Below, in pieces: positions 12,459-24,189 of a stretch of DNA of 64,000 bases. Origin of the DNA: Monocercomonoides exilis (Eukaryota; Preaxostyla; Oxymonadida; Polymastigidae); NCBI GenBank assembly GCA_001643675.2, contig LSRY02000038.1, positions 916,001-980,000 on the forward strand. Reading direction: 5' to 3'. A program made the translations under genes and the position numbers. Below the pieces are notes generated by a model. It did not search any database and had not been told where the DNA came from. It saw only the letters and a list, made by a program, of their open reading frames with translations. Every line of letters starts with the position of its first letter. Positions within the stretch are counted from its first letter, which is position 1.

Positions 12459-12683
12459 TCATCTGAATCGCTAACCTTCCTTTTTAATAGCCCTTTCTCC
12501 TTCAAATGCATCAATTTCTGGATCTTCAGAAAATATTGAGATTTGTGTTTTATTTTTAATTCATTCTTTAAAATTATAAACCGTCCTGTTTTTCATCAAA
12601 AAATATCATCTCCAATTCCCTTCCCAATCTCTTCATCCTGGGCACTTTCCATATGAGTTCGCTCTCCCAACTCTGTGGTCACC
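12459..12683 (-). CDS. Small conserved-looking exon pair (left arm copy), unknown
   Basis: The reverse strand encodes VTTELGERTHMESAQDEEIG and, after a possible GT-AG intron, DPEIDAFEGERAIKKEG, ending with TAG (read as Gln) then TGA 12459-12461. The helical acidic sequence resembles the tail of a coiled-coil protein, but I cannot assign it. Upstream exons are unclear. The identical copy on the plus strand of the right arm is at about 42050-42270. Confidence 0.3.
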
Positions 12684-13782
12684 CTGCATAATGAGATATC
12701 CCGCTTTCAATCATTTTCATTCTTTTCCGCCTGCTGCTCTGAAAACGAAACAAAAACATCCATTAACAAATATTCATATATAGAAAAATAAATAAAGACC
12801 AAACTGCTCTTCGACTGTTTTTTGCCAAACACATTCATTTCCACAGCCATCATCATTCACAAAATCAATCTCTTCATTTCAGTCTCAGAATGGTTGAATA
12901 CAGCACGGAATGCATCTCCACAAAATACATTGTACACCTCACTGGAGGGTCAACTCAGCCTGTACACATTGTGGTGGCTGTCCAGAGGGGTTTTTTCTGT
13001 TTTTGGCATGATCATCTCCTTTAATAATATTCTCAACAATACAAAAAAGTATTTGATGTCTATCTCATCAACACCTTGCACATGAGGGATATGGGGCAGA
13101 GAAGAGATGGAAGAATATTATTTGTGGAAGGGGGTGAAAGTTGAGTGTTTTTTTGAATGTTAATGTTTCGAGAGGGGTTTTTGAATGAAAGAAATTCTGA
13201 GACAAAGGGGTGGGGAAGAGCAGGTGAAGATTTTGAGAAGATAATATAATAAATATGTTGAGAAGTTGCTAGGGATGGTGAGGAGATATTTGAGACAAAT
13301 TGGAGAAATGGAATTTGAAAAAATGGAAAAGAGTGTTAAAGTGGGCAAGAAAAGGAAAATTGCGGAATGTTAGATTGGAAGAGGGGTATTTTTTTATGAG
13401 AGGAGAAGATTTTTTGGTAGAGAATGGGAAAGATGAAGAAAAGGAACTGATGATATTTTAAGAGGATTTTGTGAGTTGAATGGAAGAGGAAAAATAAAAG
13501 AGGAAGGAAATTAAGAAATATTAATATTTTCTATTTTTGAGGGGAAAGGAGAGGAAATCGCAAAAAGTTGGTGAATTGACTTTGGAAATATACTGCCACA
13601 TTAAATTGCATCAGTCTCTCTTGCGTTATATAAGTGATTGCGAATTACTGCTCAAACAGAAATCAACTTATCGGAAAAAAATTTTTTTGATTAACTGACA
13701 ACACATAAAATACAACCCCACTCTTCCTCGGAAAAAATTTAGAATTTGCTACGGATTTCTCGATAACCATTAAAATTCATTT
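12684..13782. other. Arm region without a supported gene
   Basis: Contains an open stretch on both strands near 12822-13085 (MPNTFISTAII... on plus), but no conserved feature decides the coding strand. The rest is GA/TC-biased sequence. The same sequence is mirrored at 40955-42050. Confidence 0.35.
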
Positions 13783-13976
13783 TCTTCACCTTCTTCACCT
13801 TCTTCACCTTCTTCACCTTCTTCACCTTCTTCACCTTCTTCACCTTCTTCACCTTCTTCACCTTCTTCACCTTCTTCACCTTCTTCACCTTCTTCACCTT
13901 CTTCACCTTCTTCACCTTCTTCACCTTCTTCACCTTCTTCACCTTCTTCACCTTCTTCACCTTCTTCACTTTCACC
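13783..13976 (-). repeat. Nine-base minisatellite (left arm)
   Basis: About twenty tandem copies of TTCACCTTC (reverse GAAGGTGAA). On the minus strand one frame reads as a VKK repeat and another as a GEE repeat. The right-arm counterpart (about 40770-40950) has two fewer units, 18 bp, so the arms have diverged by slippage here. A flanking frame (MMAKNAKND...) exists, but whether it is expressed is unknown. Confidence 0.85.
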
Positions 13977-15136
13977 TTCATTTTCATCTTATTCCTCGAA
14001 TTCTTTATGATCTTCTTGTCATTCTTTGCATTTTTTGCCATCAACCTCGTCAGATGTAATGTACGTTAATTTTTCATGGACAGATAGAATGTCTTTTCTG
14101 TTTGTTACAAGAATTGTTGGATAATCACTCAAAAGCTGCCAATTATACGGGGATACCAGACTTTATTGATAAACTTGAATCTGTTTATTTTAAATATTGC
14201 GATTATAATTAACGATTCCTTCGAAGTTATCTTATCGAGCACAATATATTGACCAATCAATAAAATCATAAGAAGCCTTCTCATATTTTTCTTCGGAAGA
14301 ATAATTTGATTAAAAACTGTTTTCTCTATTAATGAAAACATTCACCTTCATCTTCTTTTTCAATGATATTTCCTATCACTTCGCTTTTGATCAATCTATC
14401 TTTCTTCGTATGAATATGGGATGTTCAATAAGCCGCTTTAATTCACCAGCTATAAATAATTACATCCACTTTTCTTTCTCTCCACAGCAACATCATCGCT
14501 ACCAAAGCATTTTGCGGAACTGAAGGGTGTGCATTTGAACCTCTTTACTCTTCAACAGCGGATCATCCTGCTCTGCTTCAGAACTTCATACGGCTTCAGC
14601 GCTCCGGCTATGCAGAATGGGGGTGAATGGGTATCTCTGAGAAATGGAAGTGGAAGAGGGAAGGAGCTTCAAGGCACATTGCGTTTATCTGCTCGCTTAA
14701 TGACATCTCCAAGAAGCGAAGAGAGAGAAGCGCATGTTCAAATGGAAGAAGCAAAGAAGGTGGATTTCAGAAGCAAATTAGGCGCAGAGCAGAGGAAAGT
14801 GAGGCAGCAGGAAGATCCAAAGGCGAAGACGAAGACGAAAGAGAAAGACTAGTTTTGCACATCGCAAATTCATACATTCGATGCAAAACTTGCACAGGCA
14901 GCAACAGAAAGGAAGGGGAAGGGGAAGAAGATGGGGATAAGGAGGAGGAGAAGGAGGTGATGATGAAGGTGAGCATCATCAGGCATTTTTCTCGTTCGAC
15001 TGCACACTCTCATATATTCGGATGCACACTTTAAACACCACAGCCTCCTCGACAATTGCCACCCCTCTTTTTTCTCCCTTGCCACACACGCAATTGTCTG
15101 CCTCTTCTATTCTTGTTGGAACTTCTCCAGGGCCAC

Positions 15137-15425
15137 TCAATCATTCATCTCAGCCACATACTCCTCTTCTCTCGCACAAAAGTCCATCTGCAAATCTTAC
15201 ACAAGCTCTGCCTCTTTATCGAACATGTCTTCTTCTTCCTCTCCTTCTTCTTCCTCTCCTTCTTCTTCTATTTCTTCCTTCTCGCTGCCACCGCTTGTGG
15301 GATACTTGGAAAGAACATATAATGCAATGCGGATGTATTTGTGAGCAGCAGCGTGTAAGCTACGAGAGATGTGTTTTAGCAACAGAGCATCCTTCTGATC
15401 TCTGAAGCATTTGTAGCCAGCTGGG
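15137..15425 (-). CDS. Unknown helical acidic protein exon (left arm copy)
   Basis: Mirror of 39322-39610. It encodes AGYKCFRDQKDALLLKHI, then SRSLHAAAHKYIRIALYVL, an acidic GEEEE run and EAELVQDLQMDF, with a TAA read as Gln. The phased sequence and hydrophobic spacing look genuinely coding, but no family was recognised. The 5' exons are not resolved. Codon and base use are richer in GC than the surrounding spacers. Confidence 0.45.
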
Positions 15426-15575
15426 GGTTCGGGTGGATATTAAGGAGGAGAAGGGAGAAAGAGGTATTTGACAGAGACATTCGAAAGGCTAAGAATGAAT
15501 GATTTTCAAAAGAGAAACTGAAAAGAGCTGAAACGAAGAATAAGCCCGTTACGACACTATCAACGTTTTGTTTTG

Positions 15576-16351
15576 ATTTTCTTCCTGAAATCAAAAAACG
15601 AAAAAGGATTCAGCAGCAAATTATTGAAACCCCATTCCCTTTCTCAACATTTGCTTCTGCAAGCACAACATCTTCATTCACTTCTTCTTCATTTCCCATT
15701 TCTTCTTTCTTCTTCTTCTTCCTTCTCATCATCTTTTTCCCCCTTATCCTCTTCTGCCTCTTCTCGCTCCACAAGTTCTGCTGGCGTAAAAGCTGCTGGT
15801 GACAGAGCCACATCTTCCATCCTCAGCACCGCCTTCTCCATCCCCTTCTCTTCAGCTTCTTCCTTGCGTTAGATTGTGTAATCCCTCGCCCAATCACCTC
15901 GTCGTCTATTTTCGTTATAAGACGCATCGACTGCGGTGATAAAAACTCCATCAACACTGTCGCAGATAGAAGCAGCGAAAGGACAGACAGATTGTAACCT
16001 TCAAGAACGAATTCGCATCCACTGCAGAACAGATATTTGCTCTAAGATTTCGTTCACATCGAAGCAGCAAACGAAAGAATCTGCTCCATTTGCAAAACAG
16101 AAAGCATCTCCAAAGCCCCTCATCACAGGGATGTACAACAACTCCACTCAGCATATAGCGTATTACCACATCATATGCCCGTGGCGACAGCAGCAGCAAC
16201 GACAGCCGCATGCAACTCGAATTCATCTCAGCAGCCTTTCTTTACCGTCCATTACTGTTGCCGACGTGTATGATGCTGACAAGATCGGTGCATCCGAAGG
16301 ATCAATCGCAGGCGATGATGACAAAGACGAAGATGAAGAAGGCTTATCACC
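15576..16351 (-). pseudogene. Arm gene related to 32340-33258 (left arm copy), degraded
   Basis: The minus strand carries SASYTSATVMDGKERLLR, a Leu-rich hydrophobic segment and, further on, LRMEDVALSP. Diverged homologues occur in the spacer at 32340-33258 (ASYTSDAAMDDIEWWLR, MMIEDAALSP). Conservation at protein rather than DNA level supports coding on this strand at least ancestrally. TGA codons and shifts interrupt it. The identical copy is at 38395-39170. Function unknown; a membrane segment is likely. Confidence 0.42.
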
Positions 16352-16603
16352 TCCTGCCATCTTCTTCTCTTCGCTTCTCCGCCTCTGGAATGGCGAAGTT
16401 AAAAGGCACGCTGTTCCAGTAGAAGAAAGAAGAAGAAAGAAGAATGAATAGAGGAAGAGAAAGAAGAGCATCTATCAAAGTTCGAGAATAACTTGGAATT
16501 TTTTTGTTCAAAGCGAAGATTCCGAAAGAGACAAGTGAAAATGTTCCCAAAATCTGATAAATCGGAACATTTTGTGAGAAAATTGAAGAATACAATTTTT
16601 CTG

Positions 16604-17321
16604 TCAGCTCAATAATTGCAGGATCTGTCTCTTTCTCACTATTCCCCAGCATTTCCATGTATCTATCTGTTTGTCATTTGTAGTTAAATGAATAACCTTT
16701 AACATTTCTATCATTTTCATTGGCAAAATATCCTTATTCCTCCTTCTCCTTCTCCTTCTCCTTCCTCTTCCTCTTCCTTCGTTCACCTCTTCGATCACGC
16801 AGAACCGGCTGATCTTCATGTCAGGAAAGAGTCCACATTCTGAAGTTTGTTGATTTCTGTGTGCCAAGTTGACGCTGCTCATGGAGCAGCTGAACTTGTT
16901 GAAGGAGTTGAAGGAGAAGGTGTTTGCGAGAGAGGTGAGGTGGAATATGTTGTGGTTGTGAAAAGTGAGACCGTTGATGAACGTGTGGTTGAAGAAGAGG
17001 GAGCTGACTGAGAGGAGAAGATAATAAAGAAAATGAACGAAGTGAATTCGCAGAAAAAACTTAATGGCTCTTTTTTCGTTTGAGAAGCGATAAAAGGATG
17101 TCATGAGATGAATGGAGAGAAAAGTGTTGGAGATAAAAGAATACAGCATGGGCAACATTATCAAATGGGGGATTCAGATGAAGGAGAGCAGAAACTAAAG
17201 AAAGATGGGCAGCGGATAAAGAAGAATGCCAGAATATCATTTCATAAGAATAATTAGGAAAGAAAAGTGGAATTGACTCTGTTGTGATCTTCGATTGTAA
17301 TTTCTCCTCCATTTTGTTCAT
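16604..17321 (-). CDS. Open frames of uncertain reality (left arm copy)
   Basis: Two overlapping long frames on the minus strand (MNKMEEKLQSKITTES... and MIMLPMLYSFISNT...) can be joined if an intron is assumed. The opposite strand also reads as plausible helix in places, so the strand is not certain. No domain recognised. Mirrored at 37425-38142. Confidence 0.25.
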
Positions 17322-18559
17322 TGTTTTATAAAGTCGTTGGAATGAACTGCTGGAGCAGGAACTTGGTGATGATGTTTCAGATCAATAAATATAAAAAACA
17401 TTGCATCCAATTTTAAAAAAACTAATTATGGATATTAATATCTATCTGTATTATTTTTAAATTTATTAGTACTGTTCAGTTAGTCTTGAAACTTCTATTT
17501 TTCTTTAAATGATTGATTTTGCACTTTTTTAATGAACTTGATCATAAAAATCCATTTTCAACAAAAACATTAAAAAGGTATGTAATTTTTGTATATATAA
17601 ATTAAACAAATATATATTGCAGAAATAAAAGCTCAATATTCATGAAAAATCAATGTAACTCTTTGATCAAAAAATACCACAATTGATTCCATTTTTTCGA
17701 TTTTTGATCTTTTTTTATGATTTCAAAAAAAATCACCCATATAACAACGACAACAAACATAGAAGATCGGAAGAAGAATTAGAAGTTTCAACAGGTGTTG
17801 CATGCTGGATATGGTTTTGTTATTGATTTTTGATGATTTGAACTTTTTTGGATCGTATTATTTTCCTTCTTTTCATTTGTCTTTTATTTCATTCAGCATT
17901 TAACATACAATATATATTTCAATCATTGTGTTTGTAACAAATAGCTTTGATCTTTGTAATGATTTAATTTTTGTTTTTTATTGAAAATTCATAAATTTAT
18001 TTTTTTCCTGTGACATTCAATGACATAGTCAATGAACGATTGAAATTTCGGTAACAAAAAGAATATCTGAATATTTGAAACAATTTTAAGGGGATATCTT
18101 TTTTTATAACTGGAGTTAAAAGAAAAAAAAATATGAAGAAAGAAAAAAACAAGATTAAGGAAAAGATGAGAGAAGAAAATATTAAATGAAAGATGCTTGA
18201 GGTTTAATAGTTGAATTCACAAACATATGGAAATAGAACAGCCGCATAAAAAGAAGATAATAGGAAAGAAGTTGAAAGGAAAAAAAGATAAAGAGAGAAG
18301 AAAAAGAAAGAAGAAAAGATAAAGAAAGAAGAATAAGAAAAGAGAGAGAAAAGAGAGAGAAAAGAGAGAGAAAAGAGAGAGAAAAGAGAGAGAGAGAGAA
18401 AAGAGAGAAAAGAGAAAGAAGGAAAAGAAGGTTGAAGCATAAAGAAGAAGTGGAGAGAAGGAGAAGAAGGCGAGGAGAGAAGGAGAAGGAGAAGGAGATG
18501 AAGAAGAGGTGAGAAGAAGAAGAAGAAGAAGAAGAGCAGGATTTGAAGAAGAAGAGACA
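17322..18559. other. AT-rich then GA-rich low-complexity region (left arm)
   Basis: From 17322 to 18200 the sequence is AT-rich with an inverted ATCACCC motif at 17733-17750. From 18230 to 18860 it is an almost pure GA-rich tract on the plus strand. No supported gene start. Mirrored at 36180-37420. Confidence 0.45.
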
Positions 18560-20258
18560 TTAGCGAAGACATTTTGAGTTGAACATAAAGAAAATCTTCC
18601 ATTTGAAGAAGAAGAAGAAGAAGAAAGAGAGGAGAGAGAAAGAAAAAGAAAAAGGAAACAATAAAAAAAAGAATAAGAATGAAAAAGAAGAAAAAGAAAG
18701 AAAAGAAAGATAAATAAATAAATAAATAAATAAATAAATAGAAAGGAAGATAAAAAGATTGAAAGAAAGACTTCGAAAGGAAGAAGAACAAAGAAAAAAG
18801 GAAGAAGAAGAGAATAGGAAGAAGAAGAAGGAAGAAGAAGAAGAGGGAATCAAAGAAGTGCTTGGAAATGGTGCAGGCTGATCAGCAGAGTTATCATTCT
18901 CATTCTGTTTAGACTGTCCAGCCAGCATTCTTCCATCTCCAATGTCTCTTCCTTTGAGCGAGTGCAGCACACTTTCGTCGTCCATCAACAGCTCCTTCCC
19001 CTTTTCTCTTTCGATTGCTGCCTTCTCCTACTCCTTCCGCTCCATCTCCAGCGCCTTCTCCAGCGGCGTCTGCAGTTGCGAGTGCACTCTCGTGTTCTTG
19101 GGCTCAGCCACGGCTGTCGAACGAGCAGAAGACTCCTTCAGAGCATCTCTGCTGAGCACAGCTGTCGTCCTGCCAAAGTTCGGAGGCAGCGGATAATCGT
19201 CATCGCATTCGTCGTTCTTCCCTTTCTCCTTCGAAAGCATTGCCAGCGACGCTTTCTGCTCCTCTCTTTCTCTCTCTCTCTCTTATTCTCTCTCTCTCTT
19301 TCTCTCTCTCTCTCTTCTCCTTCTCTGCCTTCCTTCTCTCCACTTCCTCCACGGTTCTCAGAATTTCCTCTTTTCACGTGTTTTCCTCTTCGTTCGCATT
19401 TTTCCATACAAAAACTGCACATTTACCGCAAACACACTTCTCACAACTGCTGCTTCGCCTTTCTCATCAGCCACAATTCTTTTCTTCCTCAACAAAAGCA
19501 CTCTTTCCTTCGCATAGTACTCGATATCTGCTTCTTCCTCATGCACTCCACTCACTCCAAACACACCCCATTTCCTCCTCATAAGTTCCGCAATGCCTTT
19601 TTCTCCGCTTCTCTCTCTTTCTCCTGATGCACTCACATCGCCCTCTCTCTATCTCTCTCCTCTCTCTTCTTCCCCTCCTCCTTTCTCTCCTTCTCTCATT
19701 CCTCCTTCCTCTCTTGATGCCTTCATTCGCTCTTTGTCCATTGCTGCCTTCGTGCTCTGCTTCAGCTTCGCCTACAGAGACTGCAGATAGCTCGTCTTCA
19801 GTGTCTGTGCACCAGAACTGCCTCCAACAGACAGAAGAGGACCTGTTGAGAGACCCTTCCGAGTGAAAGGAGACTCACCACGCAAAGTGCCACCGAGGAA
19901 GAAGGAAGAGGAAGTTGAGAATGAGTTGGAAGAGGAAGTGGATAAATTTGCAGCAGGAGAGGAAGAAGAAGAAGAAATAAGAGATGTCTTTGGGGATCTC
20001 AATACAGATTCAGCTGCTTGCGACGAGTTGGTTGAGGCATTTGAGCTGTTGGCTGATCCTGTGCTTGCATAGCTCTTCACACTTCCTGTGTCACTTGCAC
20101 CTTTCTCTTCATTCTTTTCTGCTGCTTTCTCTTCGGCCTCTGCTCGTCTTTTATCTTCTTCTTCTCTTTTGCCTTCTTCTTTTGCCTTCTCAATCATCTT
20201 CAAAAGTGCTGCTTCTTCCTTCTTGTCTCTGTATTCAGCGCCAAAATGGACATTTTGG
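18560..20258 (-). CDS. Coiled-coil/Ser-rich protein of unknown function (left arm copy)
   Basis: Exact counterpart of 34477-36177; see that entry for the full description. The frame runs from the inner arm border (VHFGAEYRDKKEEAALL) through an Ala/Glu-rich coil, a Ser-rich linker, a charged coiled coil and LPPNFGRTTAVLSRDAL. TAG/TAA codons are read as Gln and there is one TGA in the middle. Because the border cuts the 5' side, the start codon may lie outside the arm or be lost. Confidence 0.5.
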
Positions 20259-20749
20259 AAAAATACATTTTTCTTATTTTGAAAATGGAAATTTTAAAAC
20301 GTTGATGTGCATTCTATTTTGAATGGATTTAATTTCATATTTTGTATATTTGAATAATCTTTTCATTATAGATTATTCACTGGTTGATATTTGTGTTGAT
20401 AATAATGCTCAAGGATATAAACTTCTGGAATTCAAAATTATTAAAAGCAATTCGCTTTGCAAATGAATTTAAAATTTTTTCATATTGGAAGATATAATTG
20501 CCTATCCAGTATTTTGTTTCATATTAAAGAGTAAAATTTGACATTCGCTTGATTTCATTTCTTATTGGAAAACTCATTATTTCTTTCTTTTTTGTTTGAA
20601 AAAAAAATGCAAATCTTTTTATTCAGAAATTACATATATCCAAATAATCGAAATGATAAATTTCATTACGAAATTTTTATATCCCTTTGTTTGGTTTTAA
20701 ACTTATTGTTATTTGTAATACGAATTCAGATAAGATAATTTCAACATAA
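20259..20749. other. AT-rich region upstream of the USP-transposase gene
   Basis: First unique sequence inside the inverted repeat. No gene seen. It should hold the promoter of the plus-strand gene starting at 20750. Confidence 0.4.
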
Positions 20750-23343
20750 ATGTTTACAACTCCTGAATCAACATTATCAACGAGAGCATGCCACGCATGG
20801 AATGAATTGAAAAGAATTGGTGGAGACAAAGTTGATGAGCTTTTATTATTTTTATTGACAAAGAACAAAGCAGCTGCTGATGTGGCAAATACAATTCGTC
20901 AACAATTAAATGGTAATTGTCAATTGATTTCAAGTGAATTGAAACCGATTTTTAATTGTGTTTTTTGGTTTTTTTGTTTTCAATGTTTCACTTTGAATTA
21001 TCAGAGTCTCTGAACACACTGATGAATGATCTGGCAGTTGTTTACAATGCCTCACATAAACACACACAGACAATGATTTTGCAAGCCGTTGCTCGTGATT
21101 ATACACTGAAAAAGCTTCAAACGTTTGGCTCCGATATATCAAGAGGACAGCACAGTTACGCAAAAAAAACTTTGCAAAAAAACAATGATCACATTATTCC
21201 TCCCCAAAAACCTACACTTCCAATGTGCAAGCGTGGTTTGAAAAATTTTTCAATGCTTTTTTTATGAAGATAATAATTCAATTTTAAAGGACTTGAAGAA
21301 GATGTTTGGCACAAAGGAAACACGTGGATGATAAATCATTCAACAGAAATGTCTTCATCAATAATTTGCAGTCAAAAATCATCAAAGCACTCAGAAGAAG
21401 AACAGTTTTTGGATGAATCTGCCTGGGATGATTTGATTTGCATATCATCGCATGACAAAAGACAGGAACAACCAAATAAAATAGGAGAAGAGTCATCAAT
21501 AATGCATCAGAGAATTCCTCCAAACGAAGAATCCAACTTTCAATCTCATTTTGACGATCGTTCAATATCAGCTGATTGCGAAACTGAACACGACTCTTCT
21601 GGATTTCGAAAAGAGAAAATTCATCTTTTAAAAGAAAATACAGAAACTTCATCAAAAGTGATTCAAGGGAAAATATTCATGACAAACAGAGCAAATGATT
21701 CTCCAACATTTATTGCTGATTCAATTATAAAGAAAGCAAATATTGATTGCGAAAATAATAGAAACATTCCGTTTCAAATTCGTTCTGAAAAAAATTCATT
21801 TTCTCCACCAATAATTCCTCCTAATTGTCTAACTCACTTTATTGATTCTTTGGATCAGAGACAAGAAGCCAATGAATCATGTCTGACAACATTAATGAAA
21901 ACCACTGACAATTCAAACACTTACTCACATGCAACATCAGAGACATGTCCTGCTAATGAATTTCATTCAAATATCAGTGTCTGCAATAAAACCTGTTTTG
22001 GAAATCTAGCAATCCAAATGAATTTGCCATCGATTGAGAAAAGAACAGATGAAAGTCACATGGAAAATCCAGATGGAGAAGATTTGACGCATATTAATGA
22101 AGAAAGCGTGGAACTCAATTCTCAACCAAATAAAAAGGACAACAGCAAAAACCAATCTGATTCAAAATGTCAAACAAAATTTCGCATTCACAATTAGCAA
22201 ACAAAAAAGTTATCAGAGAGAATGGGATTAATGAATTAAGGAAATACATGTTATTTATCATAGTTATTGCAAAGCTTTTCTTCCATCATATCTATAAATC
22301 CTTCAATGATCAAAGAACCAAATTGCAAAAATTGTCTTTCAAAAAGGTTGTTGAATGTTTGCTCTCAAATTCAAGGGAATTCAAATTCTGTGGAGGAATG
22401 GAAGCCATTCCTAATTGACGAATGGGAATCATTCTGTGGTTTTGGAAAAAGAAAACAACAAAATATTTCAGAATCATATGACTTTCTGATGAAAGGGCTC
22501 ATCAAAGACAATGCATTTCGTAAGGATAATATTAATATTACCACTGCCAACCACACAAAATGCAAATTTTGTGGATTTTCTTCAATTGCACAAAGCACTT
22601 TCAACAATATTATCATCAATTCAAATTCAGTGGATAGAGGGTTGAAGAAATATTTATCGAAAGAACATCTTTCAAAAAACAATTCAGTTTTATGTGGCAA
22701 ATGTGGTAAACTAAATGAAGCAACAAAATGGACTGAGATTCGTTTCTGTCCACAATTATTTACAATTGAACACTAATGTTCATCCATGAAGCCATCAATT
22801 CCACCAAAACAATTATTCTTTTTTGTCAAGAATCATCATAGAACATTTGCAACTTCTTCAATTGAATTTCCAAACTCGAAATCTTCAGCTCATCTCCAAG
22901 CAAAAAGAAGTTATTCTTTTATTGGACAAATATTATTCAGGCAAACTGATCAATTCCATGGGCATTATATTTCATTTGTCAGAGATTCTTGCATTGATAA
23001 AGAATCCTGGTTTATTTACAACGATGCTTTCGATTCAAAAGTCAATGCTCAAAGTTGGAAACAAGCATGGGAATATTTATTTAAAGAAGGATATATTCCA
23101 TCATTATCATTTTTCATTGAAGATAACACAAATAATGGAAAAAATACAATTCTAAAAGGAGGAGCACTTTCATATATTCAACCATCTGAAAAGCAAACCA
23201 AAAAAACTTTAAACCAAAATGCACTTGAAGGAGCAGTGTTAAGAGCAAACAATGATGACGCATTTTCAATATCCTCTTCTAACATCAACAACCACAGTTT
23301 AAACCGGATATAATCACATCGGTTTTTGCACAACTTTTTGTGA
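20750..23343 (+). CDS. Transposase N-terminal region fused to a USP-type deubiquitinase domain
   Basis: Exons 20750-20912, 21005-21235 and 21290-23343 are joined by GT-AG introns that keep frame. The N-terminal 130 residues (ARDYTLKKLQTFGSDIS) resemble the N-terminal helical region of an uncharacterised DDE transposase family. An acidic Ser/Asn linker of about 300 residues follows, then a complete USP (peptidase C19) domain: Cys box GLMNQGNTCYLSQLLQ (catalytic Cys codon 22249), two CxxC zinc-binding pairs (CKFCG, CGKCG) and His box HGHYISFV with WFIYNDA. TAA 22237, TAG 22261, TAG 22195 and TAA about 22774 are read as Gln. The frame now ends at TGA 23341-23343 inside a MITE; before that insertion it continued into the DDE core at 27655-29099. 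USPs cleave ubiquitin from proteins; a role in protecting the transposase from turnover is inference. Confidence 0.78.
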
Positions 23344-23744
23344 GTATATCCGATTGTGATTATACACGATGATGCTTTTCACAGAAAAAAATAAAAATAA
23401 ATATATAAATAAATAAATTTTAGGACGATTTTTTTCTTTTTGGAAATTCTACATAAATACACTTTTTTCACTTGCTTGAACAATTTTTATCACAAATACA
23501 CATTATTTTGACTTATTTGAGCACATTTTTGAAAAAGCGAAAAAATGATATTTTTGATCAAAAAATCAATTTTTCAATGAAAAAATCACCCATAATAATA
23601 AAAAATGTGATTATACATTTTCATCTCTGTGATTATATGCGATAAAAAATGAATGAAAAACAAACAAAAAATGTCGGTGCATCGAAAAATGTGACTATAA
23701 GCGAATGTGATTATATTCGGCGTGATTATATCCGGTTTAGACTG
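23295..23744. mobile_element. 450-bp MITE, Tc1/mariner-like ends
   Basis: Inverted ends CAGTTTAAACCGGATATA (left) and its complement (right, one mismatch) flanked by CA dinucleotides (23293-23294, 23745-23746). The interior has repeated GTGATTATA motifs in both subterminal regions. Ends starting CAGT and a 2-bp duplication resemble Tc1/mariner MITEs, although CA rather than TA is unusual. Removing the element and one CA restores the frame between the USP domain and the transposase part. It carries no gene. Confidence 0.75.
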
Positions 23745-24189
23745 CATTTACCATTTAAACGGAATCAAAAATCAACTCTGATTGGCATAGGTGTAAATTG
23801 TACCACTTTCAGTTTGCATTTTTTCAAAATTCAAACACAACAGCGTTAATCTACACGATTAAGCCAAGCGATTCAAGGAGGGAAATTTCGAAATTCGATC
23901 AAATAATATTCAACAAAATTTTCAATTTTGGAGACCCATAATATTTTTATGATGATCACTACAAACTTAAAATTCGATTTCTTAACTCCTAAAAGTTCAA
24001 ATGAAATTATCTATTCAATGAAACAAGAAAAAATATAGTGTTAAATGTTTGTCATTGTGAATTTTCGTCTGTATTATTTTTTATGTTGCTAATTTCTATA
24101 AATTCAATAAATACGAAAAGCTACCGTTTTTAAATAATAAAGAGAATGCAACAATAAATTTTTTGAAGCAATAACGGAGGAAAACATAT

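Larger units (their letters stand above)
8157..20258 (+). repeat. Left arm of giant inverted repeat
   Basis: The reverse complement of this arm matches 34477-43299 almost base for base, except for the 3.26 kb hAT insertion (8265-11526) and small differences: a nine-base minisatellite with two more units here, one base in a homopolymer near 15730, and a mismatch beside the inner border. Without the insertion the arm is about 8.83 kb. The outer border begins TGGGTGATTTTTTTTGAG, a motif also dispersed inside the arm. The inner border lies after GGACATTTTGG. Near identity implies recent inverted duplication or gene conversion; an assembly fold-back is less likely because the arms differ by a clean transposon insertion with a target duplication. 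Confidence 0.93.

Noticed and set aside
12822-13085. 87-codon plus-strand gene MPNTFISTAII...
   Set aside because: Equally open on the opposite strand and without any recognisable feature or splice context.
13783-13976. CRISPR-like array
   Set aside because: Units are contiguous nine-mers without spacers, in a eukaryotic genome; a minisatellite.
13739-14044. VKK-repeat protein as a functional basic protein
   Set aside because: Produced by a nine-base minisatellite; copy number differs between arms and there is no conserved flanking domain.
18204-18791. 195-codon Phe/Leu-rich membrane-like protein on the minus strand
   Set aside because: Arises from a GA/TC simple-sequence tract; no conserved feature, identical artefact mirrored in the right arm.
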